Source: a bacterium (GTDB lineage Bacteria; Patescibacteriota; Microgenomatia; UBA1400; PJMF01). From it: DNA of 18,983 nucleotides. Numbering within the stretch: position 1 is the first letter of the stretch; each line of letters begins with the position of its first letter. This document shows positions 1 through 6,860 of the stretch, piece after piece. Below the pieces are notes generated by a model. It saw only the letters and a program-made list of their open reading frames with translations. It was not told where the DNA came from and ran no database searches. The stretch is taken from the NCBI GenBank assembly GCA_900299155.1, contig OMIS01000037.1, forward strand, positions 1-18,983, read 5' to 3'. Made by a program: the position numbers and the translations under genes.

Positions 1-1
1 A

Positions 2-19
2 GGGTCTTGTGACGTTTAG
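2..19 (+). repeat. Left terminal inverted repeat of the IS
   Basis: These 18 bp are the exact reverse complement of 722-739. They define the end of the element downstream of the transposase gene. Confidence 0.9.
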
Positions 20-702
20 AGCGTCAGCGGGTTAGATTTTAAGTTGTCCAAAAGTACTTTATACATTTCATTTCTGTGGTTCCATCTAAACTCTGATTCC
101 TTTAAGTGTAACAAAAACTTATCTTTTCGTACACCATTTTGTTTTGCCATGCGTCTTTTGCAAAAACTCCAAAAACTTTCAATACCATTAATATGATTCT
201 TTCCTCGAGCAAACTCATCCTTGCTGTGATAGATTCTATAATGTTTAAATCCTTGATAAATCAATCCATGATAGCTTTTCCAACCATCAGTAAATACGGT
301 TGATTCCTCAAGTATTTTACCTTTCAAAATTGGCAGTATTTGTTCTCTTGAACAGTTTTTTACTACCTTTGTGTACACCTTCCCACCTCTTTTTAGTACC
401 CCTACAACGGGTGTTTTCCCTCGAGCACCACGCCCTCGTTTCCCTCTAATTCTTTTTGCTCCAAAGTAGCTCTCATCTACCTCTATTTCCCCTGAAAATT
501 TGCCCTCTAATTGGCTTAGTTCTACAATTCTAAAACGAAATGCACCAAAATATCTGGTTACATGCTCGCGAGAAATCCCAACATTTTTTGCTGTTAAAAC
601 AGTGTCAAAATCGTCACAAAAACATTGTAAAAGTTGTCGGAATTTATGCTCACTTAATCGTGATCTATTGCAATATCTATTTTTCATTGATCTTACAACC
701 AT
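16..702 (-). CDS. IS1595-family (ISXO2-like) DDE transposase
   Basis: This 228-residue protein catalyses cut-and-join movement of the surrounding IS. The N-terminal part (about residues 15-60) looks like a helix-turn-helix region (ISREHVTRYF); there is no obvious N-terminal zinc ribbon, unlike the longer IS1595 transposases, so the IS1016-like short branch is the best match. The catalytic core starts at EVDESYFGAKR (first Asp, about residue 75). The second Asp is in VFTDGWKSYHG (about residue 139). The third metal-ligand region is HINGIESFW, followed by the KRRM and FRWNHR patches typical of the family. The start is ATG at 702; a second Met at 687 is possible. The gene has no stop or frameshift and may be active. 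It ends almost at the left inverted repeat. Confidence 0.9.
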   Translation of the reverse strand: MVVRSMKNRYCNRSRLSEHKFRQLLQCFCDDFDTVLTAKNVGISREHVTRYFGAFRFRIVELSQLEGKFSGEIEVDESYFGAKRIRGKRGRGARGKTPVVGVLKRGGKVYTKVVKNCSREQILPILKGKILEESTVFTDGWKSYHGLIYQGFKHYRIYHSKDEFARGKNHINGIESFWSFCKRRMAKQNGVRKDKFLLHLKESEFRWNHRNEMYKVLLDNLKSNPLTL

Positions 703-721
703 ATTAACACACTAGCGTGTG

Positions 722-739
722 CTAAACGTCACAAGACCC
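722..739 (-). repeat. Right terminal inverted repeat of the IS
   Basis: These 18 bp are the exact reverse complement of 2-19. They define the end of the element upstream of the transposase start. Just inside lies a near-palindrome, ACACTAGCGTGT (709-720). Confidence 0.9.
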
Positions 740-762
740 TAACTATTATTGATGATCCAATC

Positions 763-981
763 ATGTCACTGCGGTATTTGTTGGCTACGACGGTAGTTGT
801 CACATCACTTGTGGTGACGTTCCTTACTGTTGGCAAAGTTGCGCGTGGTGGAGTAGAAGCGATTGGTCGTAATCCGCTAGCCAGTAAAGCTATTATATTT
901 AGCATAATTACGAATACGGTTATTAGTATTGCCATTGTCGGCATTGGGCTGACAGCTGCGTACTTTATTACGACGGTATAA
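763..981 (+). CDS. C-terminal fragment of a two-helix membrane protein with a GRNP loop, cut by the IS
   Basis: From ATG 763 the frame gives 72 residues, but it is open back through 742 into the IS end (TIIDDPI before the Met), so the native 5' end has probably been removed by the insertion. Two hydrophobic segments (about residues 4-24 and 43-70) flank a polar loop, ARGGVEAIGRNPLA, resembling the hairpin loop of F-type subunit c. However, TM1 lacks the glycine repeat and TM2 has no Asp or Glu; the position equivalent to E. coli c-Asp61 is Ile. A working ion-translocating c subunit is therefore unlikely. From memory, larger CPR proteins with an extracytoplasmic region end in a similar 'GRNPLA' helical hairpin, and this is my preferred reading. 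It lies 13 bases upstream of atpF, so it may have been the first gene of the ATPase operon. Confidence 0.6.
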   Translation: MSLRYLLATTVVVTSLVVTFLTVGKVARGGVEAIGRNPLASKAIIFSIITNTVISIAIVGIGLTAAYFITTV

Positions 982-994
982 ACGAAAGGAAATA

Positions 995-1546
995 ATGGAG
1001 ATTCAGCTGCCCTTTATCCTGATCCTCGAATCCATTGGACTAATTTTGGCAATTGTAGCATTATGGTCATTTATGTGGAGCAAACGAACACATAATGACC
1101 GCAAAATTCAAGCTGCACTAGAAAGTCATTTGCACGGTGTATTAACTGCTGAACTTGAAGTAGTTAATAAGGAGTTAAAGAAGGAAGTCACAGCAGCATT
1201 GGCTGATGCAACTCAGTTGCTTAAAGTAAATCACGAAAAACTGAGCAAAGAATCTTCTGAACTATTAGCAGAGTTTGCACAAACTATTAACACTGAGATG
1301 ACCACGATGTTAAAAGAGCAACATCAGCACATTGAAGAAATTTTTAATACGAAACAAGCTGAAGTTATGCACGAACTAGAACTATACAGACAACGCAAAA
1401 TTAAAGAACTAGATACGCAATCAGATACAGTTCTTAAGAAGCTAATACATAGAAAAACGTGGCGCGCATTACAAGCTGCTGATCAGCATGTAATTGCCAA
1501 GCAAGCAGTCCAAGAAATTATTACTAGTGGTGAGTTATCTCTATGA
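995..1546 (+). CDS. atpF: F-type ATP synthase subunit b
   Basis: This is the peripheral stalk subunit that ties F1 to the membrane sector. The 183 residues contain one N-terminal membrane helix (about residues 5-27) followed by a short basic stretch and a long charged helix rich in Glu, Lys, Gln and Leu (about 35-165), the usual b layout. The sequence is not strongly conserved, so identity rests on this architecture and on its place directly before atpH and atpA. The AAAGGAA ribosome site lies about 5 bases before the ATG at 995. The stop TGA overlaps the next ATG (ATGA at 1543-1546), implying translational coupling with atpH. Only one b-type gene is visible, so the stalk is probably a homodimer. 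Confidence 0.8.
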   Translation: MEIQLPFILILESIGLILAIVALWSFMWSKRTHNDRKIQAALESHLHGVLTAELEVVNKELKKEVTAALADATQLLKVNHEKLSKESSELLAEFAQTINTEMTTMLKEQHQHIEEIFNTKQAEVMHELELYRQRKIKELDTQSDTVLKKLIHRKTWRALQAADQHVIAKQAVQEIITSGELSL

Positions 1547-2019
1547 GTACTGAAGCAATGGAAACATTACTACAAAACATGAGTTCAGAAATAACTCGTG
1601 AACGAGAACTGGTGTTGCTTGTACAAACACTAGAAGATTGTAAACAACAATTGTACAGCTCAAAAAACGGCTATAAAAAATGTTTACAACTTTTACCCAC
1701 AGTGGTATATGACTCAATACCCGCAAAAACAAGAGAAAGCCAAGCAGAACTTGATAATTGGTTGAGTGTTGCGGTACAAACGTTGCAACAGGTGCCTGTC
1801 GTAACGCTGGCTGTGGCGTATGTTCCTACTATCGCAGAAAGCGAAGAACTTATTAAACTATTACGAACAGGATTTGATACTTCTGTGGTAGTCGCAGTAA
1901 CAATAGACCGAAGTTTACTCGCTGGAGCTCGTATTTCAGTAGGCTCAAAACAAATAGAAGTTTCAATAAAACAAGAACTCGCCGCGGTGCTAGCAACAGC
2001 AAAAGGAAATGATGCGTAG
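1543..2019 (+). CDS. atpH: F-type ATP synthase subunit delta
   Basis: This subunit joins the b dimer to the top of the F1 alpha/beta ring. The protein is 158 residues, somewhat shorter than the usual ~175-180. The N-terminal half is helical. The C-terminal part carries the recognisable delta signature: a strand (VVTLAVAYVPT), an acidic helix (ESEELIKLLRTGF), then VTIDRSLLAGARISVGSKQIEVSIKQ, equivalent to the family's 'DxxLIGGxxxxxGxxxxDxSxxxxL' (here in two 20-residue-or-less pieces: VTIDRSLLAGARISVG and SKQIEVSIKQEL). The start shares ATGA with the atpF stop. The 3' end overlaps the atpA start by a few bases, consistent with a coupled operon. Confidence 0.85.
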   Translation: MSTEAMETLLQNMSSEITRERELVLLVQTLEDCKQQLYSSKNGYKKCLQLLPTVVYDSIPAKTRESQAELDNWLSVAVQTLQQVPVVTLAVAYVPTIAESEELIKLLRTGFDTSVVVAVTIDRSLLAGARISVGSKQIEVSIKQELAAVLATAKGNDA

Positions 2020-3466
2020 TGTAATACAAGAATTTGGCCAAGTTGAGTTGGTACGACACCCATTGGTTGTGGTTCGAGGATTACCTGGGGCTCAGATCGG
2101 CGAGGTGGTTCAGTTCTCCAATGGAGTCTATGGACAAGTTTTTTCGCTTAACAGAGATAGTGTGGATATTCTTGTGTTTGCAGCACAAAGTTTACGCGTG
2201 GGAGAGACGGTTACACGACTTGGGCATGCATTATTAATTTCATTGGCTGCATCAGTTACTGGAAAAATACTCACACCGCTGACAACTATTGAGCAAGCAA
2301 GCACTACAGGCCGAGCTATAGATACTCCACCACAAGAGCTCAAACTTCGTCGCCGAATTACGCAGCCGCTCACCACTGGCATCTCGATTGTAGATGTTGT
2401 TTTGCCACTGGGTAAGGGACAGCGGCAGTTGTTGGTTGGAGATCGAAAAAGTGGTAAAACAACCTTTGCACTCCAGCTGAGTACTGCACAAGTTCAGAAT
2501 GGGGCAGTTGTAGTCTATGCAGTGATTGGCAAACTCCAAAGTGAGATAAAAAAAATCCAAGCGATAGTTACCGCCAAAGGCATCGCTGATTCTGTAACAC
2601 TCGTAGCAAGTGCCGCAGATGATCCACCTTCAGTTATTTATCAAACACCATTTGTAGCAATGGCAATTGCTGAGTATCTAAATAGTTTAGGTAAAGATGT
2701 AGTTGTGATCTTGGATGATTTAACGACACATGCAAAATACTATCGAGAAATTTCGTTAATTGGAAAGCGTTTCCCAGGCCGTGATTCGTATCCAGGAGAT
2801 ATTTACTTTACTCATGCTAGATTACTGGAACGTGGAGGCTGTTTTTCTCATCAGAGCCAGCCAGAAACAGGCGTGGCAATTACTTGTTTGCCGATGGCAG
2901 AAAGTTCTGATGCAGATTTAACTGATTTTATTGTTTCCAATTTAATTAGTATGACTGATGGTCACTTGTTATTTGATAGTATGATTTTTGCTCAAGGTCA
3001 TCGACCAGCCATCCATCCGGGATTGTCGGTAACGCGTGTCGGAAAGCAAACTCAGACTTTACTGCAAAGAGATTTAACACACAAAGTCACTTCATTTATT
3101 AATTTATATCAGAAGACGATTAGCTTGACTCATTTTGGTGCAGAGTTAACGGGTACAGCTAAAACAATCTTATCTCGTGGTGATGCGTTGTTTACATTTC
3201 TTGACCAGCCCAAAGATGCTATTTATGCATCCAATGTGCTCGTTTTGTTGTCCACAGCGGTGATGCTTGATTGGTTCTCGCACAGCAGTTCAGAAGAAAT
3301 TGTCGCAGCGCGTACAACACTACAGGCTCGCTACACAAATGAAGGTGCCGTACGGACACAAGTCGATACTTTATTAGCAAAAACAAAAACTCTGGCGGAG
3401 CTTACGACAGTGCTCACAAATACCCGCCCAGCAATCACACAACTATGGCAACCCTTAAAACAGTAA
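2009..3466 (+). CDS. atpA: F-type ATP synthase subunit alpha (divergent)
   Basis: Alpha is the non-catalytic nucleotide-binding subunit of the F1 hexamer. In 485 residues I see the N-terminal beta-barrel (about 8-80; FSNGVYGQVFSL), a Walker A loop GDRKSGKT (144-151), a Walker B-like VVVILDDLTTHAKYYRE (231-247), the PGRDSYPGDIYFTHARLLER segment (257-275) and the arginine finger motif GLSVTRVG with Arg343, which reaches the catalytic site on beta. The protein lacks the long N-terminal helix of typical alpha and is strongly diverged elsewhere. ATG 2009 sits only 2 bases from the GG of AAAAGG, so ATG 2012 (5 bases away) may be the true start. It overlaps atpH upstream and atpG downstream. Confidence 0.93.
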   Translation: MMRSVIQEFGQVELVRHPLVVVRGLPGAQIGEVVQFSNGVYGQVFSLNRDSVDILVFAAQSLRVGETVTRLGHALLISLAASVTGKILTPLTTIEQASTTGRAIDTPPQELKLRRRITQPLTTGISIVDVVLPLGKGQRQLLVGDRKSGKTTFALQLSTAQVQNGAVVVYAVIGKLQSEIKKIQAIVTAKGIADSVTLVASAADDPPSVIYQTPFVAMAIAEYLNSLGKDVVVILDDLTTHAKYYREISLIGKRFPGRDSYPGDIYFTHARLLERGGCFSHQSQPETGVAITCLPMAESSDADLTDFIVSNLISMTDGHLLFDSMIFAQGHRPAIHPGLSVTRVGKQTQTLLQRDLTHKVTSFINLYQKTISLTHFGAELTGTAKTILSRGDALFTFLDQPKDAIYASNVLVLLSTAVMLDWFSHSSSEEIVAARTTLQARYTNEGAVRTQVDTLLAKTKTLAELTTVLTNTRPAITQLWQPLKQ

Positions 3467-4311
3467 AATACCACCATCAATTTGCTCAGCAACTATACGG
3501 GTTGGTAGATGTTACTCAGGGTATTGCGGTGATGCGTATGCAGCAAGTGCGAACGTCTGTTTTGCAAACACGTACCTACATGGAAGGTATTATTTCTGTA
3601 TTTCGTGATATTCGCCGTTCACATAAAAAGGAAGTAGAACGACTAATTGCAGAGAAGAGAAAACTGCCTTTTGCCAATGCTAAAAAGAGAGGTTCAGTCT
3701 GTATCCTATTGACGTCATCAGGTAAGTTTTCTGGTCAATTGACTCGCAAAGTATTGGAAGAGTTTGTGGCGCATGTAAAGCAAACACAGTGTGATGTGGC
3801 GGTTGTAGGTGTGACAGGCAGAGAGTTACTAGGTGATTTTTTTAAGGATGATATTCGGCCCCAGTACTATGATTTAGATTTAGAACGACCGACTCGTGAA
3901 CAACTTGCAGATTTGCTGATTCATATCTTAGAGTATGAAGATATCACGGTTTTTACAGGAAAGTTTCAGAGTTTAGTATCACAAGTCCCCACTGCCTATA
4001 ACATCACGGGATACGAGGTATTAAGACAAGAAAACACAGAATCTCCTCGAACGCATGATTTTTTATTTGAGCCATCACTTGAAAAAATAATTACGTTTTT
4101 TGTAGCTCAGGTAACGGCCACACTGATGCGTGAAACATTAGATGAATCAAAGCTTGCAAACTTGGGATCACGAATCATGGTACTTGAGTCCTCGCGGAGT
4201 AGTATTTCAGGTGAAATTGATAAACTAGAAAAAGTAGTACGACGCATGAAGCGGCGCGTGGATAGTCGCAAACAATCCAACCGTCTCAGTAGCATGCGAT
4301 TCTGGAGTTAA
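3445..4311 (+). CDS. atpG: F-type ATP synthase subunit gamma
   Basis: Gamma is the rotating central shaft of F1. The 288-residue product has long helices at both ends: about 1-55 (HQFAQQLYGLVDVTQGIAVM) and 210-288 (LANLGSRIMVLESSRSSISG), which would form the antiparallel coiled coil. A central alpha/beta domain has strands such as SVCILLTSSGKFSGQL and DVAVVGVTG. The C-terminal helix aligns with the family's 'ERMxAMxxATxNA' helix, but with low identity. The gene overlaps the end of atpA by 22 bases and is followed after 3 bases by atpD, so it is part of the same transcript. The C-terminus is unusually basic (RRMKRRVDSRKQSNR). Confidence 0.85.
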   Translation: MATLKTVKYHHQFAQQLYGLVDVTQGIAVMRMQQVRTSVLQTRTYMEGIISVFRDIRRSHKKEVERLIAEKRKLPFANAKKRGSVCILLTSSGKFSGQLTRKVLEEFVAHVKQTQCDVAVVGVTGRELLGDFFKDDIRPQYYDLDLERPTREQLADLLIHILEYEDITVFTGKFQSLVSQVPTAYNITGYEVLRQENTESPRTHDFLFEPSLEKIITFFVAQVTATLMRETLDESKLANLGSRIMVLESSRSSISGEIDKLEKVVRRMKRRVDSRKQSNRLSSMRFWS

Positions 4312-4314
4312 GTT

Positions 4315-5724
4315 ATGGTGACAACAGGCAGAATTATCGGCGTAATGCAACATGTGGCAGAAGTGGAGTTTTTGCTCGATCCACCACAAATGCATGAAGT
4401 ACTAACTTTGGTTCAAGATGATCAGGCCATCCTTGAAGTGTATCAAAGTGCTGGCGTAAATACGTATTTTTGCTTGATATTGCGTGGTAGTTCAGCACTA
4501 GTTCGGGGTGCAGAGGTACTCAGAACTCAAAAACCATTACGCATCCCTGTGGGGGAAGGAGTTTTGGGTCGAGTATTTAATGTCTTTGGTGAACCACTTG
4601 ATGAAAAAGGAAGTCTGGGTAAAAAATCAGCTCCAATTTTTGAGTATAACGCTGTGTCACTTGATGATGTGGCTATTCCGCAACAAATTATGGAAACAGG
4701 TATCAAAGCAGTCGACTTCTTTGCGCCAATGGTGCATGGAGGCAAGATGGGTTTATTTGGCGGAGCAGGATTGGGTAAGACTGTTATCTTAACTGAACTG
4801 ATTAACAATATTGTTATTCGCCAAGGAAAAGAGGAGAAACCAGGAAAAAAATCCAAACAACCTGAGCGGTACTCGGTTTTTGCAGCCGTGGGTGAACGTT
4901 CTCGTGAAGTACAAGAACTGGTAGAGAATTTAGCGCAAGCAGATGCATTAGCAAAAACTAGCGTAATTGTGGGACAGATGGGAGAGAATCCTGCAGTGCG
5001 GTTTCAAACTGCCTATGCAGCGGTGCGCGTTGCTGAGTATGTGCGAGATGCTATGCAGAGTGATGTGTTGTTCTTTATGGATAATATGTATCGGTTTAGT
5101 CAGGCTGGATACGAGCTTTCCACTTTGATGAATAGCATTCCTTCTGAAGATGGCTACCAACCCACACTCCCTTCTGAAATTTCGCAGATTCAGTCACGGT
5201 TGTACTCTACAACTGAGAACTCAATCACTAGCATTCAGACAGTCTACTTACCTTCTGATGATTTGACAGACTTAGCAGTGCGTTCACAGTTCCCATATCT
5301 AGATGCGATGGTTGTTTTCTCGCGTGATATTTATCAACAGGGCAGATTACCAGCAATTGATTTATTGGCTTCCACTTCTGCTGCACTTTCACCTGAAATT
5401 GTTGGGGAAGCTCACTACAACACCTATATGGAAGCCAAGAAATTATTGGAGCAAGCAATCGCTATTGAGCGGTTGGTAAGTATGGTAGGGCTTTCTGATT
5501 TGTCCACAGACGATCAAGTTACGTATAAACGAGCGCAGATTTTGAAAAACTATGTCACCCAAAGCTTCTTTGTCAGTGCAGTACAGACTGGTCGGCCAGG
5601 GACATTTGTGCCACGTCTGACCTGTGTCCAAGACATTGCTGAGATACTGAATGGGACTTTCGATGGAGTTGATCCAGAACGATTCTTAAATGGGGGCAGC
5701 TTGGCTGAGCTACAGCTACGCTAA
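4315..5724 (+). CDS. atpD: F-type ATP synthase subunit beta (catalytic)
   Basis: Beta carries the ATP-making/hydrolysing sites. In 469 residues: N-terminal barrel (about 1-75), Walker A GGAGLGKT (149-156, Lys155 and Thr156), catalytic Glu194 in GERSRE, Glu224 in GQMGENP, Walker B Asp256 with Arg260 in MDNMYRF, the GYQPTLPSE segment (280-288), and SDLSTDD (394-400) in place of the torque-helix DELSEED. There is a short basic insertion before YSVFA (about 171-184, KEEKPGKKSKQPER). The adenine-stacking Tyr of the usual 'IYPAVDPL' (E. coli Tyr331) is Leu345 here (RLPAIDLL). GGAG lies 7 bases before the ATG. It is the last gene of the plus-strand operon; atpC is not behind it but faces it. Confidence 0.95.
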   Translation: MVTTGRIIGVMQHVAEVEFLLDPPQMHEVLTLVQDDQAILEVYQSAGVNTYFCLILRGSSALVRGAEVLRTQKPLRIPVGEGVLGRVFNVFGEPLDEKGSLGKKSAPIFEYNAVSLDDVAIPQQIMETGIKAVDFFAPMVHGGKMGLFGGAGLGKTVILTELINNIVIRQGKEEKPGKKSKQPERYSVFAAVGERSREVQELVENLAQADALAKTSVIVGQMGENPAVRFQTAYAAVRVAEYVRDAMQSDVLFFMDNMYRFSQAGYELSTLMNSIPSEDGYQPTLPSEISQIQSRLYSTTENSITSIQTVYLPSDDLTDLAVRSQFPYLDAMVVFSRDIYQQGRLPAIDLLASTSAALSPEIVGEAHYNTYMEAKKLLEQAIAIERLVSMVGLSDLSTDDQVTYKRAQILKNYVTQSFFVSAVQTGRPGTFVPRLTCVQDIAEILNGTFDGVDPERFLNGGSLAELQLR

Positions 5725-5727
5725 AGT

Positions 5728-6027
5728 TCACTGGTTTTTATTTTGCTGTGTAGCACTATTTTTCACTCCCAAATAAATCTCAACTTGTGAGGTGTAACAG
5801 TGCAAAATACCACCTACTACTTCGAACTTTTTTTTCTGATCGTCCAACAACACAATTTCTACTTTTTCAGTTATAAGTGTTATAAAGTTGATGTGATCAG
5901 GCAGAATATCAAACAAACCTTGTTCATTGACGGAGGTAATTGCCTTGGCTGGACCTTGATAAATGATGCCGTGTTCATCATGCACTAAAACATTGAGGTG
6001 ATCTTGTGAAGTGAGTATTTCGTCCAT
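5728..6027 (-). CDS. atpC: F-type ATP synthase subunit epsilon, N-terminal domain only, inverted
   Basis: Epsilon binds the foot of gamma and couples F1 to the c ring. The 99 residues show the beta-sandwich signature: HDEHGIIYQGPAKAITSVN, then the 'GxFxxLPxHxxxxT' element as GLFDILPDHINFITLIT, and a glycine-containing late strand FEVVGGILHCYTSQVEIYLG. The usual C-terminal pair of inhibitory helices (about 45 residues) is absent, so auto-inhibition by an extended epsilon is not possible. It lies on minus, convergent with atpD and only 3 bases from its stop, instead of following atpD on the same strand. An extended -10 (TGATACAGT) ends 6 bases before the ATG with no ribosome site, suggesting its own, leaderless transcript. 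Confidence 0.85.
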   Translation of the reverse strand: MDEILTSQDHLNVLVHDEHGIIYQGPAKAITSVNEQGLFDILPDHINFITLITEKVEIVLLDDQKKKFEVVGGILHCYTSQVEIYLGVKNSATQQNKNQ

Positions 6028-6033
6028 AGCTTT

Positions 6034-6042
6034 ACTGTATCA
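6034..6042 (-). promoter_or_regulatory. Extended -10 promoter of atpC
   Basis: On minus the sequence reads TGATACAGT, then 6 bases, then ATG. The TG dinucleotide makes an extended -10 plausible; no clear -35 is visible. Transcription would begin at or next to the start codon. Confidence 0.4.
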
Positions 6043-6078
6043 TGAGAAAGTTAAGATCTGCTATCCATGTCCTGCATC

Positions 6079-6096
6079 TGTGGTATAACTACCACA
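6079..6096. other. Short perfect dyad between atpC and the CMP kinase gene
   Basis: TGTGGTA and TACCACA form a 7-bp inverted repeat around a 4-base centre (TAAC). It sits in the intergenic region between divergent promoters and has no T-tract, so an operator is more likely than a terminator. No regulator is known. Confidence 0.3.
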
Positions 6097-6153
6097 CTTG
6101 TAAAAGAATTTCTAAAGTCCTAGAATGAATATTTACTTGCAAATTCCAGATAT

Positions 6154-6182
6154 TTGCACTTATAGTCAATCACACATATAAT
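6154..6182 (+). promoter_or_regulatory. Promoter of the CMP kinase gene
   Basis: TTGCAC (6154-6159) and TATAAT (6177-6182) are separated by exactly 17 bases. A ribosome site, GAAGGGG (6201-6207), precedes the ATG at 6210. This is a good sigma-70-type match. Confidence 0.7.
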
Positions 6183-6209
6183 ACACATCAATCACAAATT
6201 GAAGGGGCT

Positions 6210-6860
6210 ATGTCAAAACTTCTCACAGATAATTTCTTGTACAAGAACATTACTGTTTCTGGTTTGCCTGGCTCTGGTTCTACAACACTACTCAATCAAC
6301 TCCGTGAACATCCTGATCTAAAACTGCAAGGTTGGAAAGGCTTTAGTGGTGGAGAGTTCATGCGCGCGTATGCTGCAGAGCGTGGCTTACTTGATCAAAA
6401 TGGTCATTTGCATCATACCGCTGAGGCATATGGTGATGAGTTTGATCGAGAAGTAGATATGGGGATGCGAGATCGTCTCTCCAAAGAGGGCTCTTGGATT
6501 TTAGAATCATGGTTATCAGGTTTTATGGCACAAGGTGTTGAAGGTACTTTTAAAATCCTGATGATTTGCAGTAATACCGCGGTTAAAGTAGACAGAATTG
6601 TAAACCGCGATAAGGTTACTCCAGAGGTAGCACTAGAAAATATGAATCATCGCTATCGTACCAATGTCGCTAAATGGCGACGTATGTACAAGCAAGAATG
6701 GCATGATTGGGTAGTGCAAACTGGAAAAGCGACCGAGAGTGATCCGATTGATTTTTGGCAGCCAAATTTATACGATATAGTTGTAGACACGTACTCCACC
6801 AACCAAAGCGAAGCACTTGAATTAGTACTACATGCCATCACTCGTAAAGAAGCGCACTAA
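6210..6860 (+). CDS. Cytidylate kinase-like P-loop protein (archaeal type)
   Basis: The probable role is phosphorylation of CMP/dCMP for nucleotide supply. The 216-residue product opens with a strand and glycine loop, ITVSGLPGSGSTTLLNQL (14-31); the Walker lysine position is Ser24, resembling the GSGTTT loop I recall for archaeal-type CMP kinases. Then come a GGEFMRAYAAERGL segment (like 'sAGdiFRelAkerg'), EFDREVD (like 'eiDreiD'), a WILESWLSGFMA strand (like 'vvveGRLAGwma'), a lid-like RIVNRDKVTPEVALE stretch and YDIVVDT near the C-terminus (like 'YDlviDT'). These match the Cytidylate_kin_2 layout. Its end overlaps the next gene by 29 bases. Another small-molecule or nucleotide kinase remains possible. 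Confidence 0.7.
   Translation: MSKLLTDNFLYKNITVSGLPGSGSTTLLNQLREHPDLKLQGWKGFSGGEFMRAYAAERGLLDQNGHLHHTAEAYGDEFDREVDMGMRDRLSKEGSWILESWLSGFMAQGVEGTFKILMICSNTAVKVDRIVNRDKVTPEVALENMNHRYRTNVAKWRRMYKQEWHDWVVQTGKATESDPIDFWQPNLYDIVVDTYSTNQSEALELVLHAITRKEAH

Larger units (their letters stand above)
2..739 (-). mobile_element. Complete IS1595-like insertion sequence
   Basis: The element is about 738 bp and is bounded by perfect 18-bp terminal inverted repeats at 2-19 and 722-739, beginning GGGTCTTGTGACG. It carries one transposase gene on minus. An identical terminal segment recurs inverted at 18906, so the element is multicopy. IS1595-family elements normally make 8-bp target duplications; this cannot be tested because the window starts at the left end of the element. 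The element interrupts an open reading frame that resumes at 742. Confidence 0.9.

Noticed and set aside
763..981. Calling this frame a functional atpE (subunit c)
   Set aside because: It has the GRNP loop but neither the TM2 carboxylate nor the TM1 glycine repeat, and its 5' end runs into the IS.
1853..2063. Antisense frames inside atpH/atpA, nrdJ, tsaD and groEL
   Set aside because: They lie wholly within well-supported genes, have no ribosome sites and show no recognisable protein features.
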